From Nothophaeocryptopus gaeumannii (lineage: Eukaryota; Ascomycota; Dothideomycetes; Mycosphaerellales; Mycosphaerellaceae), in assembly GCA_031771865.1 (NCBI GenBank), contig JASISA010000010.1:248001-312000 (forward strand): a stretch of 64,000 bases of DNA, given 5' to 3'. Both the position numbers and the translations under genes were made by a program. A model generated the notes under the pieces. It saw only the letters and a program-made list of their open reading frames with translations. It made no database searches and was not told the DNA's origin. Below, one piece after another: positions 51,985-63,385 of this stretch. How positions within the stretch are numbered: position 1 is the stretch's first letter; the number at the start of each line of letters is the position of its first letter.

Positions 51985-52308
51985 CGCATTTCTCGAGAGA
52001 CTTTGAAGATCTTTGCCTTGTCGTCATAGATCTGCGCCCTTTCGAGAGCCGTGCAATGCATCAGAGCAAACTGTGAGCAGACTGCCACTGGCACGCCCGG
52101 CACATGACATGTCGGCGAAGTCATATCGTACCCGCCGTAAGAGGCTGTAGGAGGGTTCGGATATGGACAAGGAAGATGTCCAGGTTCAAACTGAGCATGT
52201 GAGGTCGTGGTCTTAGCGCGACTAAAATAGAGTTTTCGTATTCGTATCTTTAATGAATTTTGGGAACAGTCCTCAAATAACGCACAACTTCACTTCACAT
52301 CAACCTGG
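51985..52308. other. Divergent promoter region
   Basis: About 320 bp between the acyltransferase and SUA5, on opposite strands. No ORF. It probably carries both promoters. Confidence 0.5.
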
Positions 52309-53769
52309 ATGATATACCGCGTCCATTCGGAACTGCTATCTATATGCTTTCGACGTATCTATCAATCTCTTACTGGATGCAGACGCTTCTCCCAACGCGC
52401 CGACACTGAGCAGGCCACGATGGAGACCGCAGTCGTGCCGGTGGATGTCACAAAAATCGGCACAGTGACGGCCAGACCAGTACCAGACGATATCCTTGAT
52501 GAGCTTCATATTCGATATAATGATGCCTCAGAAGATGCGAAGCAACTGAGGCGCGCCGCCGAGCAGTTGAGGAAGTCCGACATCCCAGTAGCATTTCCTA
52601 CGGAGACGGTTTATGGCCTGGGCGCAGACGCAACCAGGAGCGATGCGGTCAAGGGCATCTACAAGGCTAAGCAAAGACCCTCAGACAATCCACTCATTAT
52701 TCACTTTTCCTCTTTAAAGCAACTGAGAGCGCTTTTACGAGGTCATGGCTGCTCTCAAGCAAGTGGAATATCACAGAACGGACACCTGGAGGACCCGATC
52801 CCTACTATCTACAGACCTCTCATATCCATGTTCTGGCCCGGTCCTCTGACTATTCTCTTACCGAACCCACAGAACTCGCCACTGGCACCAGAAGTGACAG
52901 CAGGCCTATCCACCTTTGGAGCACGAATGCCTCGGCATGCACTCGCACTTGCTTTGATCTCACTAGCCGATGTGCCAGTGGCCGCGCCTTCTGCCAATGC
53001 TTCCACCAAGCCATCACCGACTGCAGCAGAACATGTCGCATATGATCTGGACGACAGAATACAGACGATCCTTGATGGTGGACCGTGCGATGTTGGAGTA
53101 GAGAGCACGGTCGTCGATGGACTTTCCGATCCTCCGCTCATCCTTCGACCAGGCGGTATCAGCCTTGAGAAAATTCGTTCATGTCCAGGATGGGAGAATA
53201 CTGAGATCGGTTACAAGAATGTGTCAGAAAAGGGCAGCCAACCTAGGGCGCCCGGAATGAAGTATAGGCACTACTCTCCGAAAGCGACAGTAATCCTGTT
53301 CGAAGCAGGCAAGAACGCGCCTTCCTCGGCAGAATTGAAGGACCATATTCGTCCAAGCAACAAGATAGGCATCATACGTACGAAGACTTGGAGACTGGAC
53401 GAGGCCAACTTGAGCACTCCAATCGTCAAGCGATCTGCCACGAATGGCTTCTCAAATGGAGGGCCAACGAAAGCTAACGCTCCCGGATTTGCAGGCATGC
53501 TACAAAGCCTGCAAGCTACAAACTGGTCCAAATCTACCATCACAGAGCACCACATAGAAGTTGGCCACAGTTCGATTCAGCTCTTGGACATCGACCTGGG
53601 ATCCGATACTGCCAACATTGCTCGAGGCATCTTCTCGGCTCTTCGCGATCTGGATCGACGAGACGTGGATGCAATCTTTGTCGAGGGGATCGACGAGGTT
53701 GAAGGAGATACCGCTGCAGCTGTGATGAACCGTTTGCGGAAAGCTGCTGAGATACGGATCGAAACTTGA
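52309..53769 (+). CDS. SUA5: L-threonylcarbamoyladenylate synthase Sua5 (YrdC domain), 486 aa
   Basis: ATG 52309, stop TGA 53767-53769; an internal ATG at 52420 (METAVVPVDV) is an alternative start. The N-terminal 35 residues (MIYRVHSELLSICFRRIYQS) look like a mitochondrial presequence, consistent with dual targeting from two starts. The YrdC domain covers about residues 80-300: FPTETVYGLGADATRSDAV, KQRPSDNPLIIHF, FWPGPLTIL, ANASTKPSPT, and VESTVVDGLSDPPLILRPGG. The linker and the Sua5 C-terminal domain (APGMKYRHYSPKA, then the alpha/beta part to 486) follow. It makes threonylcarbamoyl-AMP from threonine, bicarbonate and ATP for the t6A modification of ANN-decoding tRNAs. Confidence 0.95.
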   Translation: MIYRVHSELLSICFRRIYQSLTGCRRFSQRADTEQATMETAVVPVDVTKIGTVTARPVPDDILDELHIRYNDASEDAKQLRRAAEQLRKSDIPVAFPTETVYGLGADATRSDAVKGIYKAKQRPSDNPLIIHFSSLKQLRALLRGHGCSQASGISQNGHLEDPIPTIYRPLISMFWPGPLTILLPNPQNSPLAPEVTAGLSTFGARMPRHALALALISLADVPVAAPSANASTKPSPTAAEHVAYDLDDRIQTILDGGPCDVGVESTVVDGLSDPPLILRPGGISLEKIRSCPGWENTEIGYKNVSEKGSQPRAPGMKYRHYSPKATVILFEAGKNAPSSAELKDHIRPSNKIGIIRTKTWRLDEANLSTPIVKRSATNGFSNGGPTKANAPGFAGMLQSLQATNWSKSTITEHHIEVGHSSIQLLDIDLGSDTANIARGIFSALRDLDRRDVDAIFVEGIDEVEGDTAAAVMNRLRKAAEIRIET

Positions 53770-54133
53770 AATGTCCAATTTGCCGGACCGAATCTTGTGT
53801 ATCGATGAACAGAGTTCACAGGGATGCTGCCGGATCGTGAGAGTCTTGGCGATGCAGAAACCCTTGCCCGTCGCGTATCCACCCAATGACGTTCTGAGCC
53901 TCGGCCTCCACCACGGCTAAGATCACAATCTCGACCACCGCATCTCATGACGTGAGGTATTCTTCCTCTTCGTCTAATACAGAGTCGCGTTCATTATCGC
54001 GGTGTTGTTTGTCTGCGTATGCTACCAAGAGATTCATACTTTCTAAGACACTCTCGTCTCCCCGATATCTGAAGCGCTGCGGCCCGGCTATTACTGCGAA
54101 GGCGAACCAACGGGCTCATGCATAAAGAAATCG
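53770..54133. other. Intergenic
   Basis: Roughly 360 bp between two tandem genes. No ORF or structured element stands out. Confidence 0.4.
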
Positions 54134-54967
54134 ATGGCACCTTCTGTTCAGCTCCCTGATGGAGCACCTCATACCAATGGTATCAACGGACACCACGAGC
54201 AAACCAATGGCGTCGATGGCCACCATGAAGGAAAGAAAGAGATCACGGTCCTGGTGACAGGTTTCGGACCATTCCAAGAGCGGTTTCCGATTAACCCATC
54301 ATTCGAAATCACCCGAAGACTACCAGACCAACTACCATCCTCAAGATCTCCTCACAGCCCTGCAATTCGAATCATAGGCTACGGGACACCAATCCGAGTC
54401 GCCTACTCTGAAGTTCGCGACCTTGTCCCAAAACTCCACCAAGAATACCAAGGCACCGCAGACCTAGTTCTGCACATCGGCATGGCATCCGGCCGGAAAT
54501 TATACTGCATAGAACGGTACGGCCATCGAGATGGTTATACCAAGAACAAGGACCTAGACGGCTGTATGCCAGATCCCGACGAAGGCAGAACAGCATTTGT
54601 AGATTGTCCTTCTACAATGACGACCTCATTGGACTACGACGAAGTTTTGCTCAACTGGCAAAAGAATCTTCTGAGCATACCAGAAGGAGAGTATGGATTT
54701 GGCGCTGATGCGAGACCGAGTGAAGATGCGGGGCATTATCTCTGCGATTATATTTACTTCAACAGCCTAGCTCATTTCGGAAGAAAGAATCGGAAGATGG
54801 AGGGAGATGGGGATGCAGCGAGACCGGTTCTGTTCTTGCATGTTCCGGCTGAGAGTGATGGGGAAATGATTGATCAGGGACGGGCGGTGGCTTTGGCGTT
54901 GATTAGAGCTATGGTCGACGACTTTGTGAAGGTGCGGCGAGATGCGAATACGCCGGATGGGAAATGA
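54134..54967 (+). CDS. Pyroglutamyl-peptidase I (peptidase C15), 277 aa
   Basis: ATG 54134, stop TGA 54965-54967. An N-terminal Asn/His-rich tail precedes VLVTGFGPFQERFPINPS, the start of the C15 fold. The Glu region ERYGHRDGY is at about residues 135-145. The catalytic Cys lies in DAGHYLCDYIYFNSLAHF and the His in VLFLHVPAESDGE, matching the Cys-His pair of the family. The enzyme removes N-terminal pyroglutamate from peptides in the cytosol. The length is slightly above bacterial homologues because of the tail; the fungal proteins are otherwise similar. Confidence 0.92.
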   Translation: MAPSVQLPDGAPHTNGINGHHEQTNGVDGHHEGKKEITVLVTGFGPFQERFPINPSFEITRRLPDQLPSSRSPHSPAIRIIGYGTPIRVAYSEVRDLVPKLHQEYQGTADLVLHIGMASGRKLYCIERYGHRDGYTKNKDLDGCMPDPDEGRTAFVDCPSTMTTSLDYDEVLLNWQKNLLSIPEGEYGFGADARPSEDAGHYLCDYIYFNSLAHFGRKNRKMEGDGDAARPVLFLHVPAESDGEMIDQGRAVALALIRAMVDDFVKVRRDANTPDGK

Positions 54968-55066
54968 TGTGGAAGGGCTTGGATATCTTGCATTAGATGG
55001 AGCTTACGCCAGAACGCCGTCCTCTACCCTACACGCACCTCTAGCCGTCTACTACCCATCTATCCT

Positions 55067-56839
55067 CTAAGTCCCAGCCAATCTCAACCCATAAACCTCC
55101 GGTCTAAACCACTCCTGCAACAAATCCCAGAGAACCTCATTTGCCAAACCCTTCGCCTGCTCCGACGAGTCTCCCTTCCCTTCAATGTACAACTTAATCT
55201 TCGGCTCCGTGCCAGATCCTCTGACTGTAAACACCACGTTCCTCTCCATCTCACACGTAATCATCTGCGCAGTCTCATCAACAGGCAAAACAGGCTTATG
55301 ATCCTCCGTCGAAGAATCATACCCCATCGTCAAATCCCTCCATCTCAAAATCCTCTTCCCACCAAGAACCTCCGGCCTTCCTCCCCCAGGCCCCGATCTC
55401 CTTATATCCCCAAAAACGCGATTCGTTATCTCTGGTGATGGAGAAATTAAATAAGTATTGACATCCTCGAGCCATCCATATTTCTCGTATAGCTTCACCA
55501 ATTTGCCATATGGTGTGAGACCTTGTTTCTTCCATCTCTGCCATGCTGTCAACCATACTGCCGCAGCGGCGATGCCGTCTTTATCCCATACTACAGAAGG
55601 GAACATGTATCCGATGGCTTCTTCGAATGCGAAGACCGGTTCGTAGCCGGAGGATTTGAGATCTTGGGCGACGTTACCGAGCCATTTGAAGCCTGTCAGG
55701 GTCTCGACGTGGTGGAAACCTTCGGCGCGCGCCATGGTGGATAACATGCGGGAGGAGACGGTGGAGGAGAGCATGGCGAGTTTGGAAAGGTCTTTACCGG
55801 GATTGGAAGATTTGTATGTTTCGAAAATGTGAGAGGCGAGGAGGATGCCGATCTGGTTTCCTGTGAACTGATGATAGACGTGCTTAGCGACTCTTTCAGC
55901 CGCCGAGAAACGATCTGCATCAGGGTCATTCGCAAGAATAATATTCGTATTATTCATGTTGGCTTCTTGGATGGCGAGGTCGAGGGCACCTTTCTCTTCG
56001 GGGTTAGGGAATGGGACGGTGGGGAATTCTGGATCGGGTTGCGATTGGGAGGGGACCTCGCGCATGAAGTGGCCGCGGAACCAGAGCATGTAGGCGATTT
56101 GCTTCATCATGGTGAGGCCGACGCCATGCATGGGGGTGTAGGTGAAGGGCATGGCTTGTTCGACGGAGGGTAAGGGCCAGACAAGTTCGCGGATGTGGTC
56201 GAGATAGGACTTGCCAGCGTCTGCGTATATCTCCTTGACATTGCGATGGCTATCGACCAGGGTTGTGTCCCAGGTCAAAATTTCTCGAACGTTGTCGATG
56301 GCTTTTGCGATTCCTGCGTCATGTGGTGGGATGATTTGGCTGCCGTTCCACCAGTAGACCTTGTAGCCGTTGTCGTTCTTCGGGTTGTGGCTTGCTGTCA
56401 CCATTACTCCAGCGACTGCTTTGTAGTGACTGACAGCGAATGGAACCATTGGCGTGTGGACCAGCTGACCAAACCACAGGACCTTGAGACCTTTCTTCAG
56501 GAAGACCGCAGCAGCTAGTCGAGCGAACTTCTCGGAGTTGTACCGAGCATCGTATCCAACGGCAATGCTAAGTTCTTCTGCTTCTAAAGGCGCATGCTGT
56601 TCCAATATGTAATCGGCCAGTCCTTGCGAAGCTTGTAGAACTGTCAAGGAGTTCATATGGGCAAAGCCAGCTTTCATAGCACTTCGGAGACCAGCAGTCC
56701 CGAAGGCAATACGCTTCCGAAGTCGCAATTCCAGTTCGTTCTTGTCATTCTTCTGCAATAAAGCTTGGATCTGAGTCCTGGTCTCCTCGTCCTTGTCCTG
56801 TTCGAGCCATAGCTTGGCGAGGTCTTCCGACGTGGCCAT
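55067..56839 (-). CDS. Phosphoglucomutase/phosphoribomutase (PGM3/PRM15-like), 590 aa
   Basis: The frame is open upstream without ATG; I chose ATG 56839 (MATSEDLAKLWLEQDKDEE), which begins the conserved region. ATG 56878 would add MLLAEPFCLLGRS. Stop TAG at 55067-55069. Motifs of the alpha-D-phosphohexomutase superfamily: FGTAGLRSAM, the phosphoserine loop TASHNPKNDNGYKVYW, the metal-binding loop ANDPDADRFSAAE, the sugar loop FAFEEAIGYMF and the phosphate-binding RGSGTEPKIKLYIEG. The sequence is closest in style to yeast Prm15/Pgm3 and human PGM2, which interconvert ribose-1-P and ribose-5-P (and glucose phosphates). The active-site residues are intact. Confidence 0.93.
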   Translation of the reverse strand: MATSEDLAKLWLEQDKDEETRTQIQALLQKNDKNELELRLRKRIAFGTAGLRSAMKAGFAHMNSLTVLQASQGLADYILEQHAPLEAEELSIAVGYDARYNSEKFARLAAAVFLKKGLKVLWFGQLVHTPMVPFAVSHYKAVAGVMVTASHNPKNDNGYKVYWWNGSQIIPPHDAGIAKAIDNVREILTWDTTLVDSHRNVKEIYADAGKSYLDHIRELVWPLPSVEQAMPFTYTPMHGVGLTMMKQIAYMLWFRGHFMREVPSQSQPDPEFPTVPFPNPEEKGALDLAIQEANMNNTNIILANDPDADRFSAAERVAKHVYHQFTGNQIGILLASHIFETYKSSNPGKDLSKLAMLSSTVSSRMLSTMARAEGFHHVETLTGFKWLGNVAQDLKSSGYEPVFAFEEAIGYMFPSVVWDKDGIAAAAVWLTAWQRWKKQGLTPYGKLVKLYEKYGWLEDVNTYLISPSPEITNRVFGDIRRSGPGGGRPEVLGGKRILRWRDLTMGYDSSTEDHKPVLPVDETAQMITCEMERNVVFTVRGSGTEPKIKLYIEGKGDSSEQAKGLANEVLWDLLQEWFRPEVYGLRLAGT

Positions 56840-59294
56840 ACTTCTCCCAAGCAAGCAGAATGGCTCTGCAAGTAACATTCTTGGTCGTTGTACTCGCAAT
56901 GAATACTGTTGAAACGTCAAAAGTGGTGAATAATCCTTTCAAGAATCGTGTGATGTTCCTATCCAGGGGGCGTGGCGCCACGGTCGTGATGCCACGATCG
57001 TGATTGTAGCAAACATGACGTGGACGCGGAGGCGACAAGCCTTTCCTCGGCGTGAAAGCCGCTGCCTGGTCAATAGAGGCAAGACTTGGAATGATATCGT
57101 TTGATGTTATCAGCTTTGAAGACGCACCCAACAAGCAACTCAACGACTTGAGGGCGTACAAGGTCTAGGCCAGCGGGTAGCTGCGATGTTGTTGCTTACC
57201 TGTAGATCAGGCACGTGGATCAAGCATGGACTACATCGCGTTGAGGGTGTGGAAAGGTGTGGACTACGGATATGGCCATCATATGGACGGACTATCACCC
57301 TTCCCGAATCTCTCTCCCTCCAGTACAATGCCACACCGAAGGACCGACATATGATACGATTACCTACATCATACACTCGGCGCAGTCGCTATGTATTGGG
57401 GTCGCACAATCGGCATATTGGTACAACCTCAATCGCCTTGCCTCGCCTGACTGGGCCGTACCACTACCTCTTCATGCTGTGCAATGTGGACCCAGCAACA
57501 GCGCAACGCTTCCGAAGATCGGATCTTTGGCGTCTTCGAGATGTTCGGCGTCTCTCACTATGGGCGCTGCACATTGACGAGGGCGATCTTGATGCCAGAC
57601 GATGTGGTTGTGGTAGAAGCTAGCAGGCATCGCTGACCGCAAGCCTCACCGACTTCTTCGGCACTCAAGCAGTCTTTGGAAAACACTCATCTTCTGAGCA
57701 GTTCCAGCGTATACATCGGGATGGTGTTGCTGGCGCTCTCCGGCCAATAAATTGTCTGAAGAGAGCCACCCTTTTCAGGTTCTCGCGCTGGAGAGCCGGG
57801 GTATCTTGGCTTGCCAACACATCACCCCCCGCCGGACAGACGTCCTGTCCCGTGCACCCCGTGGAGCGGCTGCGATCCTTCTCCTCATCTCCTCTTTCCA
57901 ACCACGGGCATGTCATCGTCACGCGTCGAGACGGGAGCGTTCACCCGCCAATCTGGGGCTGGAAACCTGTCGAGGTCAGCGGCGCCGTGCGAACACAGCA
58001 TACAAAGTGGTGTGTAGGTACAGTCTGGTCTGTATCGCCGGACCAGTGCAGCGCTTGCGGAGTAGTCTCCATCCATCCACCCACTGTCATGGCGCTCCTG
58101 AGAGATCGGAGTCTCGCCATTTGGTGCCACACGGATGAAGCAACGCCTTCTCGACCCTCTTTCGTGAGACGAACGATGATGACCAAATCCATGGTCGACG
58201 TGTCCAGCCTTGCTCACCGCTGATGTGACAGACATTCACTCTTCGGCAGCCCGGGTTGGCACCTCCAAACTCATTCTAGTTCGCTGCAAGACTGAACTCT
58301 GACCGCAACCGCTAACCGAACTAGCGATTGCTGGACTTCCGGCTCTTATTACGCAATGTCAACCACCCGGGGGCGCTGTTCAATATCGATGAAGCCGAAG
58401 ACTTGTGAGTGGATGGAGATGCCATTCTCGTCCGACTTTGTTGCTCAAACACAACGAATGGGTTGCCGGCTCCACGCACACGCCGCGGGCCGCTCATAAA
58501 CGAGATGCACGGTCGTTCTGGCGAGCTTCGGCAGGTCTTCTAGCGTGGACATGCCTGTAATATCAGCAAATTGTCAGCCTCCCCTTCACATACTACACCA
58601 GGACATCCCAAAATCAAATTCCATCACGATTCAAGGCGACAGTCCCTTCCTGCGACCTCGATGCAGAAGTCCCGGCAATTTGGAGTCAAAATGGCCACCT
58701 GCCGGATCTAACGACACTCCTTCATCCTGCCCGCCCACGTTTACGGTCTCATTGCTCTCCCCATCAACGTGGGATAGATCGTCCTGACGGCGTTGATGAC
58801 ATCGTGTTACAGCTCCGGTTGCGGGAAAGTGTATGCTGGAAAGAGCGTTCGTTGCCCAATCGCCAACCTCCAGCACGCGGTTCTTGACCGCAACCTTTTG
58901 GTAAGTGTAGTCTCCTTTCGGGCTGAGGAAGAGCTTCGGATGCTGGCTCCGGCCTTCGTAAAGGATCACTCGTGCCATGGCCTTGGTATGGGCACCCCTG
59001 TTATCTGGGCGCCGTTCCTTTCTCCATCTTCACGGCGCGTTCCGTCTTTCTACCGTGACACGGCTGGTGGCTCCGGTCCGTCCCGTACTGTCCGCAATCT
59101 ACATCGACCTATGGGAGATGACCGTGTCACGACACATTGCATGCGAGGCTCTCGCCCCGTGAAAAGGACGACACATCTCATGTACAGCTTTTGCCACGTG
59201 AAAACAGCGAACTGGCGGTGGCAGTTCGCTTATTATATCTGCACCTATCCGTCTCCTTCAACCCTGCACCCCAACATCGCACTCATTGACCACC
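56840..59294. other. Gene-poor stretch of about 2.4 kb
   Basis: No complete gene is recognised. Frames of 60-145 codons occur on both strands and some show protein-like composition, for example near 57490-57620 and 57850-58220 on the plus strand, but stops and frame changes interrupt them and no motif was identified. It may contain dead genes or long regulatory sequence of the amino-acid permease. Confidence 0.35.
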
Positions 59295-61246
59295 ATGGAT
59301 CTAGTGCCAGCCAGAAACGAGTCCGAGGGCGAGAAAAATACCAAGTATCAGCCTCAGGTTCAGGACCAGCAAGTTATGGCTACAATACACAATGACGATG
59401 AGCGACTACTCGCATCGATCGGTTACAAGCAGGTACGCTTATCGAGTCAATAGACCTGAGCTCTCGCTAATATACGCCAGCAACTTGTCAGAAAGTTCAC
59501 CAGAATGTCCACCCTCTCATACGCGATATCGATATTCGGCGTGCTGGGATCCCAGCCAGCAACGTATGGTGTACCTATCAGTGTTGGTGGACCAGCCACT
59601 GCAGTATGGACGTGGTTCATTGGCTCCTGCATGGCATTACTGATCGCCAGTTGCGGTAAGTGTATAGGTAGATTGTAGCACAGAACTGGACTGACTCTAA
59701 CAGTATCGGAGCTCGTCTCGGCATACCCAACGGCGGGCGGCATGTATTTCGTCACCAAGAAGGTCATTCCACACGATCCGAACGACCCCAAGAGCAGTGC
59801 GATGCCCATATGGAGTTGGATCATAGGATGGTGCAACTTCCTCGGGCAAGCCTGCGGCGTCGCCTCGATCGCATACACAATTGGGCAAATGATTCTTGCT
59901 CTCTATTCAATATACTCGGGCATGGATCCTGTGTCAGGGGCCTACAACTTCTCACCGTAAGTCGAATCACTCTTGTGCTCCCAGCATGTGATCTCAACTG
60001 CTGATAAACTCCCAGTCGGCCATGGCAGATCGTCGTGTGTGCCATTGCTATGCTCATCAGCTTCGGCGTGATCTGCTCGCTCACCACGCAGGCGCTACAC
60101 AAGCTCGTACGCTTCTTTGCACCAATCAATATCGCGGCTACAATTGTCATAGTCATTGTGATTCTCGTCGAGACACCGAAGTTATCGAACGCGAAGACCG
60201 TCTTTGGCGATATCAGGGATCTGTCTGGCTACAACAGCAAAGGACTCTCTTTTCTTCTCGGATTTCTCAACGTTGCCTGGGTGATGACAGACTATGACGC
60301 TACGACTCATATGTCAGAGGAAACACACGACGCTGCAATAGTTGGCCCACAGGCCATCAGACTTGCTGTCATAATCGCTGGCTTTCAAGGGTTTCTCTTG
60401 AACATCGCCTTTAACTTTTGTCTCACAGAGAACTACATGGACGACATCGTGGGATCACCGACCGGCCTTCCTGTCGCTCAGATCTTCCTGAACGCCTGCG
60501 GAAGACCCGGAGCTATGGGAATGATGTTCTGCGTCATCCTGGTCCAGTACTTCACAGGCGCCTCAGCCATGCTCGCTAACGCACGAATGGCTTACGCCTT
60601 CTCCCGGGACGAAGCTCTACCATTCTCCAACATCTGGAGCACCGTCAACAAGAGGACCAAGACCCCGGTTGCTGCCGTCTGGCTCGTCGTCGGCTTCTGC
60701 ATCTGTCTGAATCTCATCGGGATCGGCTCCACAGAGACTATTACTGCCGTTTTCAACCTTTGTGCGCCTTGTCTGGATCTGAGCTACATTGCCGTCTTGG
60801 CCGCTCGGCTTTGGTACAAGAGCAAAGTCGACTTCGTCCCAGGCCCGTTCACGCTTGGGAGATGGAGCACACCGCTCAACTACGTCGCCATCTGCTATGT
60901 GGTATTCATCAGCGTCATTCTGTTTCTGCCACAATCAGCGCCGGTCACAGCTGAGAACATGAACTACGCGTCCGTCGTCGGTTTAGGAGTGGCAACATTC
61001 TCTGTCTTCTGGTGGTTTGCTGGTGCCCGCAACTCGTACATTGGGCCGAGAACGCAGACGAACATGATCCTGCTCAATTCCGATGGCAGCCCGCCGGACT
61101 ATGGCACTGCGACACGATGGGATGCTCAGGATCAGGAACCAGGCTCGGAAGATCCCACGTCGCCTGGATCGAGTGGATCTTCGCCAAAGGGAGACCGGAT
61201 GCAGCAGCGTTCCTGGCATGCTTCAGTTTCTGATGATCTTGCATAG
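59295..61246 (+). CDS. APC-family amino-acid/GABA permease, 598 aa, four exons
   Basis: Exons 59295-59432, 59481-59655, 59704-59956 and 60016-61246 join in frame across introns of 48, 48 and 59 nt. After a polar N-terminal tail the first span holds TLSYAISIFGVLGSQPATYG. ELVSAYPTAGGMYFV, GWCNFLGQACGVASIAYTIG and the DYDATTHMSEETHDAA region follow, giving about 12 spans. This pattern matches fungal GABA/choline permease-like members of the amino acid-polyamine-organocation family. The C-terminal tail is Ser/Pro-rich (SGSSPKGD), possibly an endocytic control region. The substrate cannot be fixed from sequence; GABA, choline or other amino compounds are plausible. Confidence 0.93.
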
Positions 61247-62017
61247 ACTGCGTCGACACTTTAAGCATGCTACACTAGACGAGATACCCCTCGGTGTGAC
61301 TAAATACATGAGCGCCGGCTGCCGCAGCCAAAGAGCGAAGCATAGACGGCGAATCCTACTTGCATAGCGGTCCAGTAGTTCTTAACATTCAATCTCGAAC
61401 GTATTGCTTTCCCTTCGCAGCTTTCACTGACAAGACTTGTCGAGACTTGGGACAGAATCGTCGCAAAAAAATGAAAAGTACCAAGAGCTGATCGACACTA
61501 ACCAGAGTCGCAGAACTAACTCAGCTGGCTTTGAAATCAACAGGCGTACATGAGAATTCGACAACTTAGGATGATAGTGCGGTGTGTGATTAGGTCTGCT
61601 AAGTAGCACAAGCTTCGCGATCTGTTTCATTCACTTACCATCGGCGGCTTATCACCGGCTATCTCCGTATTAGAAATGTGCTTGCCTGAGGCTGACACTA
61701 TGTCCAATGGCTCGTTCAGGGCTATCTATTGATCCCTAAATGTGTTGACAGGGAAAAGGCTAAGAGAAATGTCTCCGCGAGCATGTTATTGATGGAGAGA
61801 GGCGAGGTACAAAAGAGAGTCTGCGTTCTGCTTTCTGTAACCCAGCATGATCATACTGTTGGAGGGCTGTTAAGATCGATATCATCGTTCAAGGGATACT
61901 CCGAAACTGTATCTCTACAAAGGAGAAGATCTTTCGTATGATTCAACTCTGTCCAAGGAGACAATTTCTCGTTCTTGACTGACTATTCCGCCCTTTCTAC
62001 ACACAAGACTCAGCACC
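61247..62017. other. Intergenic before the MDR reductase
   Basis: About 770 bp. A 70-codon frame at 61729-61941 has no recognised features. The rest carries the permease 3'-UTR and the promoter of the next gene. Confidence 0.4.
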
Positions 62018-63136
62018 ATGTCTACGGCAACAACATACTCAGCCTACCACATCCATAACCCCTCTCGATCCGTGCTCGACTCCAGCCCAGGCTTCGACTC
62101 CCTCGTTCCCTCCCAAGACCCTCTTCCCCAAGCCCAGGACCTGGGCGAAAGTGAAGTCCTCATCAAAATCCACGCCGTCTCCCTTAACTTCCGCGACCTA
62201 ATGATGCCAACCAACACAGCCCGCTACCCAATCCCCTCCAACCTCGTCCCCTGCTCGGACGCCGCAGGCGAAGTCATCGCCACCGGACCAAAAGTTTCGA
62301 GAGTCGATAAGGGGGACAGAGTCTTTCCCATCTTCATCCAAAACTGGCTCTACGGCCCCTCGAATCCCACCTACTTCCCCGGCGTCCTAGGAAATCCCTC
62401 AAACGGCGTGCTTCACGAATATGCCGTGTTCTCCTCCGAGAACCTCGTCGAGTTCCCGTCTTACTTGACCTACGAAGAGGCTTCTACTCTCCCCTGCTCA
62501 GCAGTAACAGCCTGGAACGCGCTCTATCGCGGTCGTCAACCCCTCCACCCCGGCACGATAGTCCTCACGCAAGGAACAGGAGGCACATCTCTTTTCGCGC
62601 TCCAATTCGCCACCCTCGCAGGCGCAGAAGTAATCGCCACAACTTCCTCTGCCACCAAAGCAGAAAAGCTCAAGGAGCTAGGAGCGAAACATGTAATCAA
62701 CTACCGCTCAACACCCACCTGGGGCGAAGAAGCTAAGAAGCTCTCCTACGACGGTCAAGGAGCAGATCTTGTGGTCGAGATAGGAGGGCCGGCGACGATG
62801 GAACAGTCCTACAAAGCCGTTCGAGGAGACGGGGAGATAGCCGTTATTGGACAGAGGAGTGTACAGCAAGATCCTTGTGGACACAAGGCCGAAGCCAAGG
62901 ATACGACAGGGGAGTTCAGTATCGATGATGCGTTTCAATACTATGCATCTTTTCGAAAGGTCATGGTGGGGAATCGGGAGATGTTTGAGGAATTGAATAG
63001 GGCGATTGGAGTCAATCGGCTAAGGCCAGTGGTTGATGAGAAGATGTTTCGATTGGGGGAAGCGAGGGAGGCGTTTAGATATTTGTGGGATCAGAAGCAT
63101 TTTGGGAATGTGGTGATTCGAGTGGTGGAACCATGA
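62018..63136 (+). CDS. MDR-superfamily alcohol dehydrogenase / quinone-oxidoreductase-like, 372 aa
   Basis: ATG 62018 (in a CACCATGTC context), stop TGA 63134-63136, single exon. An N-terminal GroES-like domain contains EVLIKIHAVSLNFRDLMMP and PCSDAAGEVIATGPKV. The nucleotide-binding domain follows: VLTQGTGGTSLFALQFATLAG (variant of the Rossmann GxGxxG) and an NAD(P) sugar-binding region ATTSSATKAEKLKELGAKHV. The four structural Zn cysteines are missing and the catalytic Zn ligands are not obvious, so a zinc-free quinone-oxidoreductase or enoyl-reductase-like activity is more likely than a zinc alcohol dehydrogenase. The substrate is unknown. Confidence 0.88.
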   Translation: MSTATTYSAYHIHNPSRSVLDSSPGFDSLVPSQDPLPQAQDLGESEVLIKIHAVSLNFRDLMMPTNTARYPIPSNLVPCSDAAGEVIATGPKVSRVDKGDRVFPIFIQNWLYGPSNPTYFPGVLGNPSNGVLHEYAVFSSENLVEFPSYLTYEEASTLPCSAVTAWNALYRGRQPLHPGTIVLTQGTGGTSLFALQFATLAGAEVIATTSSATKAEKLKELGAKHVINYRSTPTWGEEAKKLSYDGQGADLVVEIGGPATMEQSYKAVRGDGEIAVIGQRSVQQDPCGHKAEAKDTTGEFSIDDAFQYYASFRKVMVGNREMFEELNRAIGVNRLRPVVDEKMFRLGEAREAFRYLWDQKHFGNVVIRVVEP

Positions 63137-63385
63137 GTATGGGGATCGAATTTGCACACCTCATGCTTACTACGCCTAAGCAAGCCCGCCGTAAATGACC
63201 TCTGCATATCAGCAAACAAATGCAAAGTCCAATGATGAATCTCAATGCTATGCAATCTTATCCTCTTTCCTTCCCGGCTTCTCGCTCACTTCTTGAGTTT
63301 CCGTCCCTTGCTCGATCGACCGCGGCTCGAAAGCCTTCTGTTCATATGAGTTCTCGGGCTCGGCTCTTTCAGTTTCCTATTCAGC

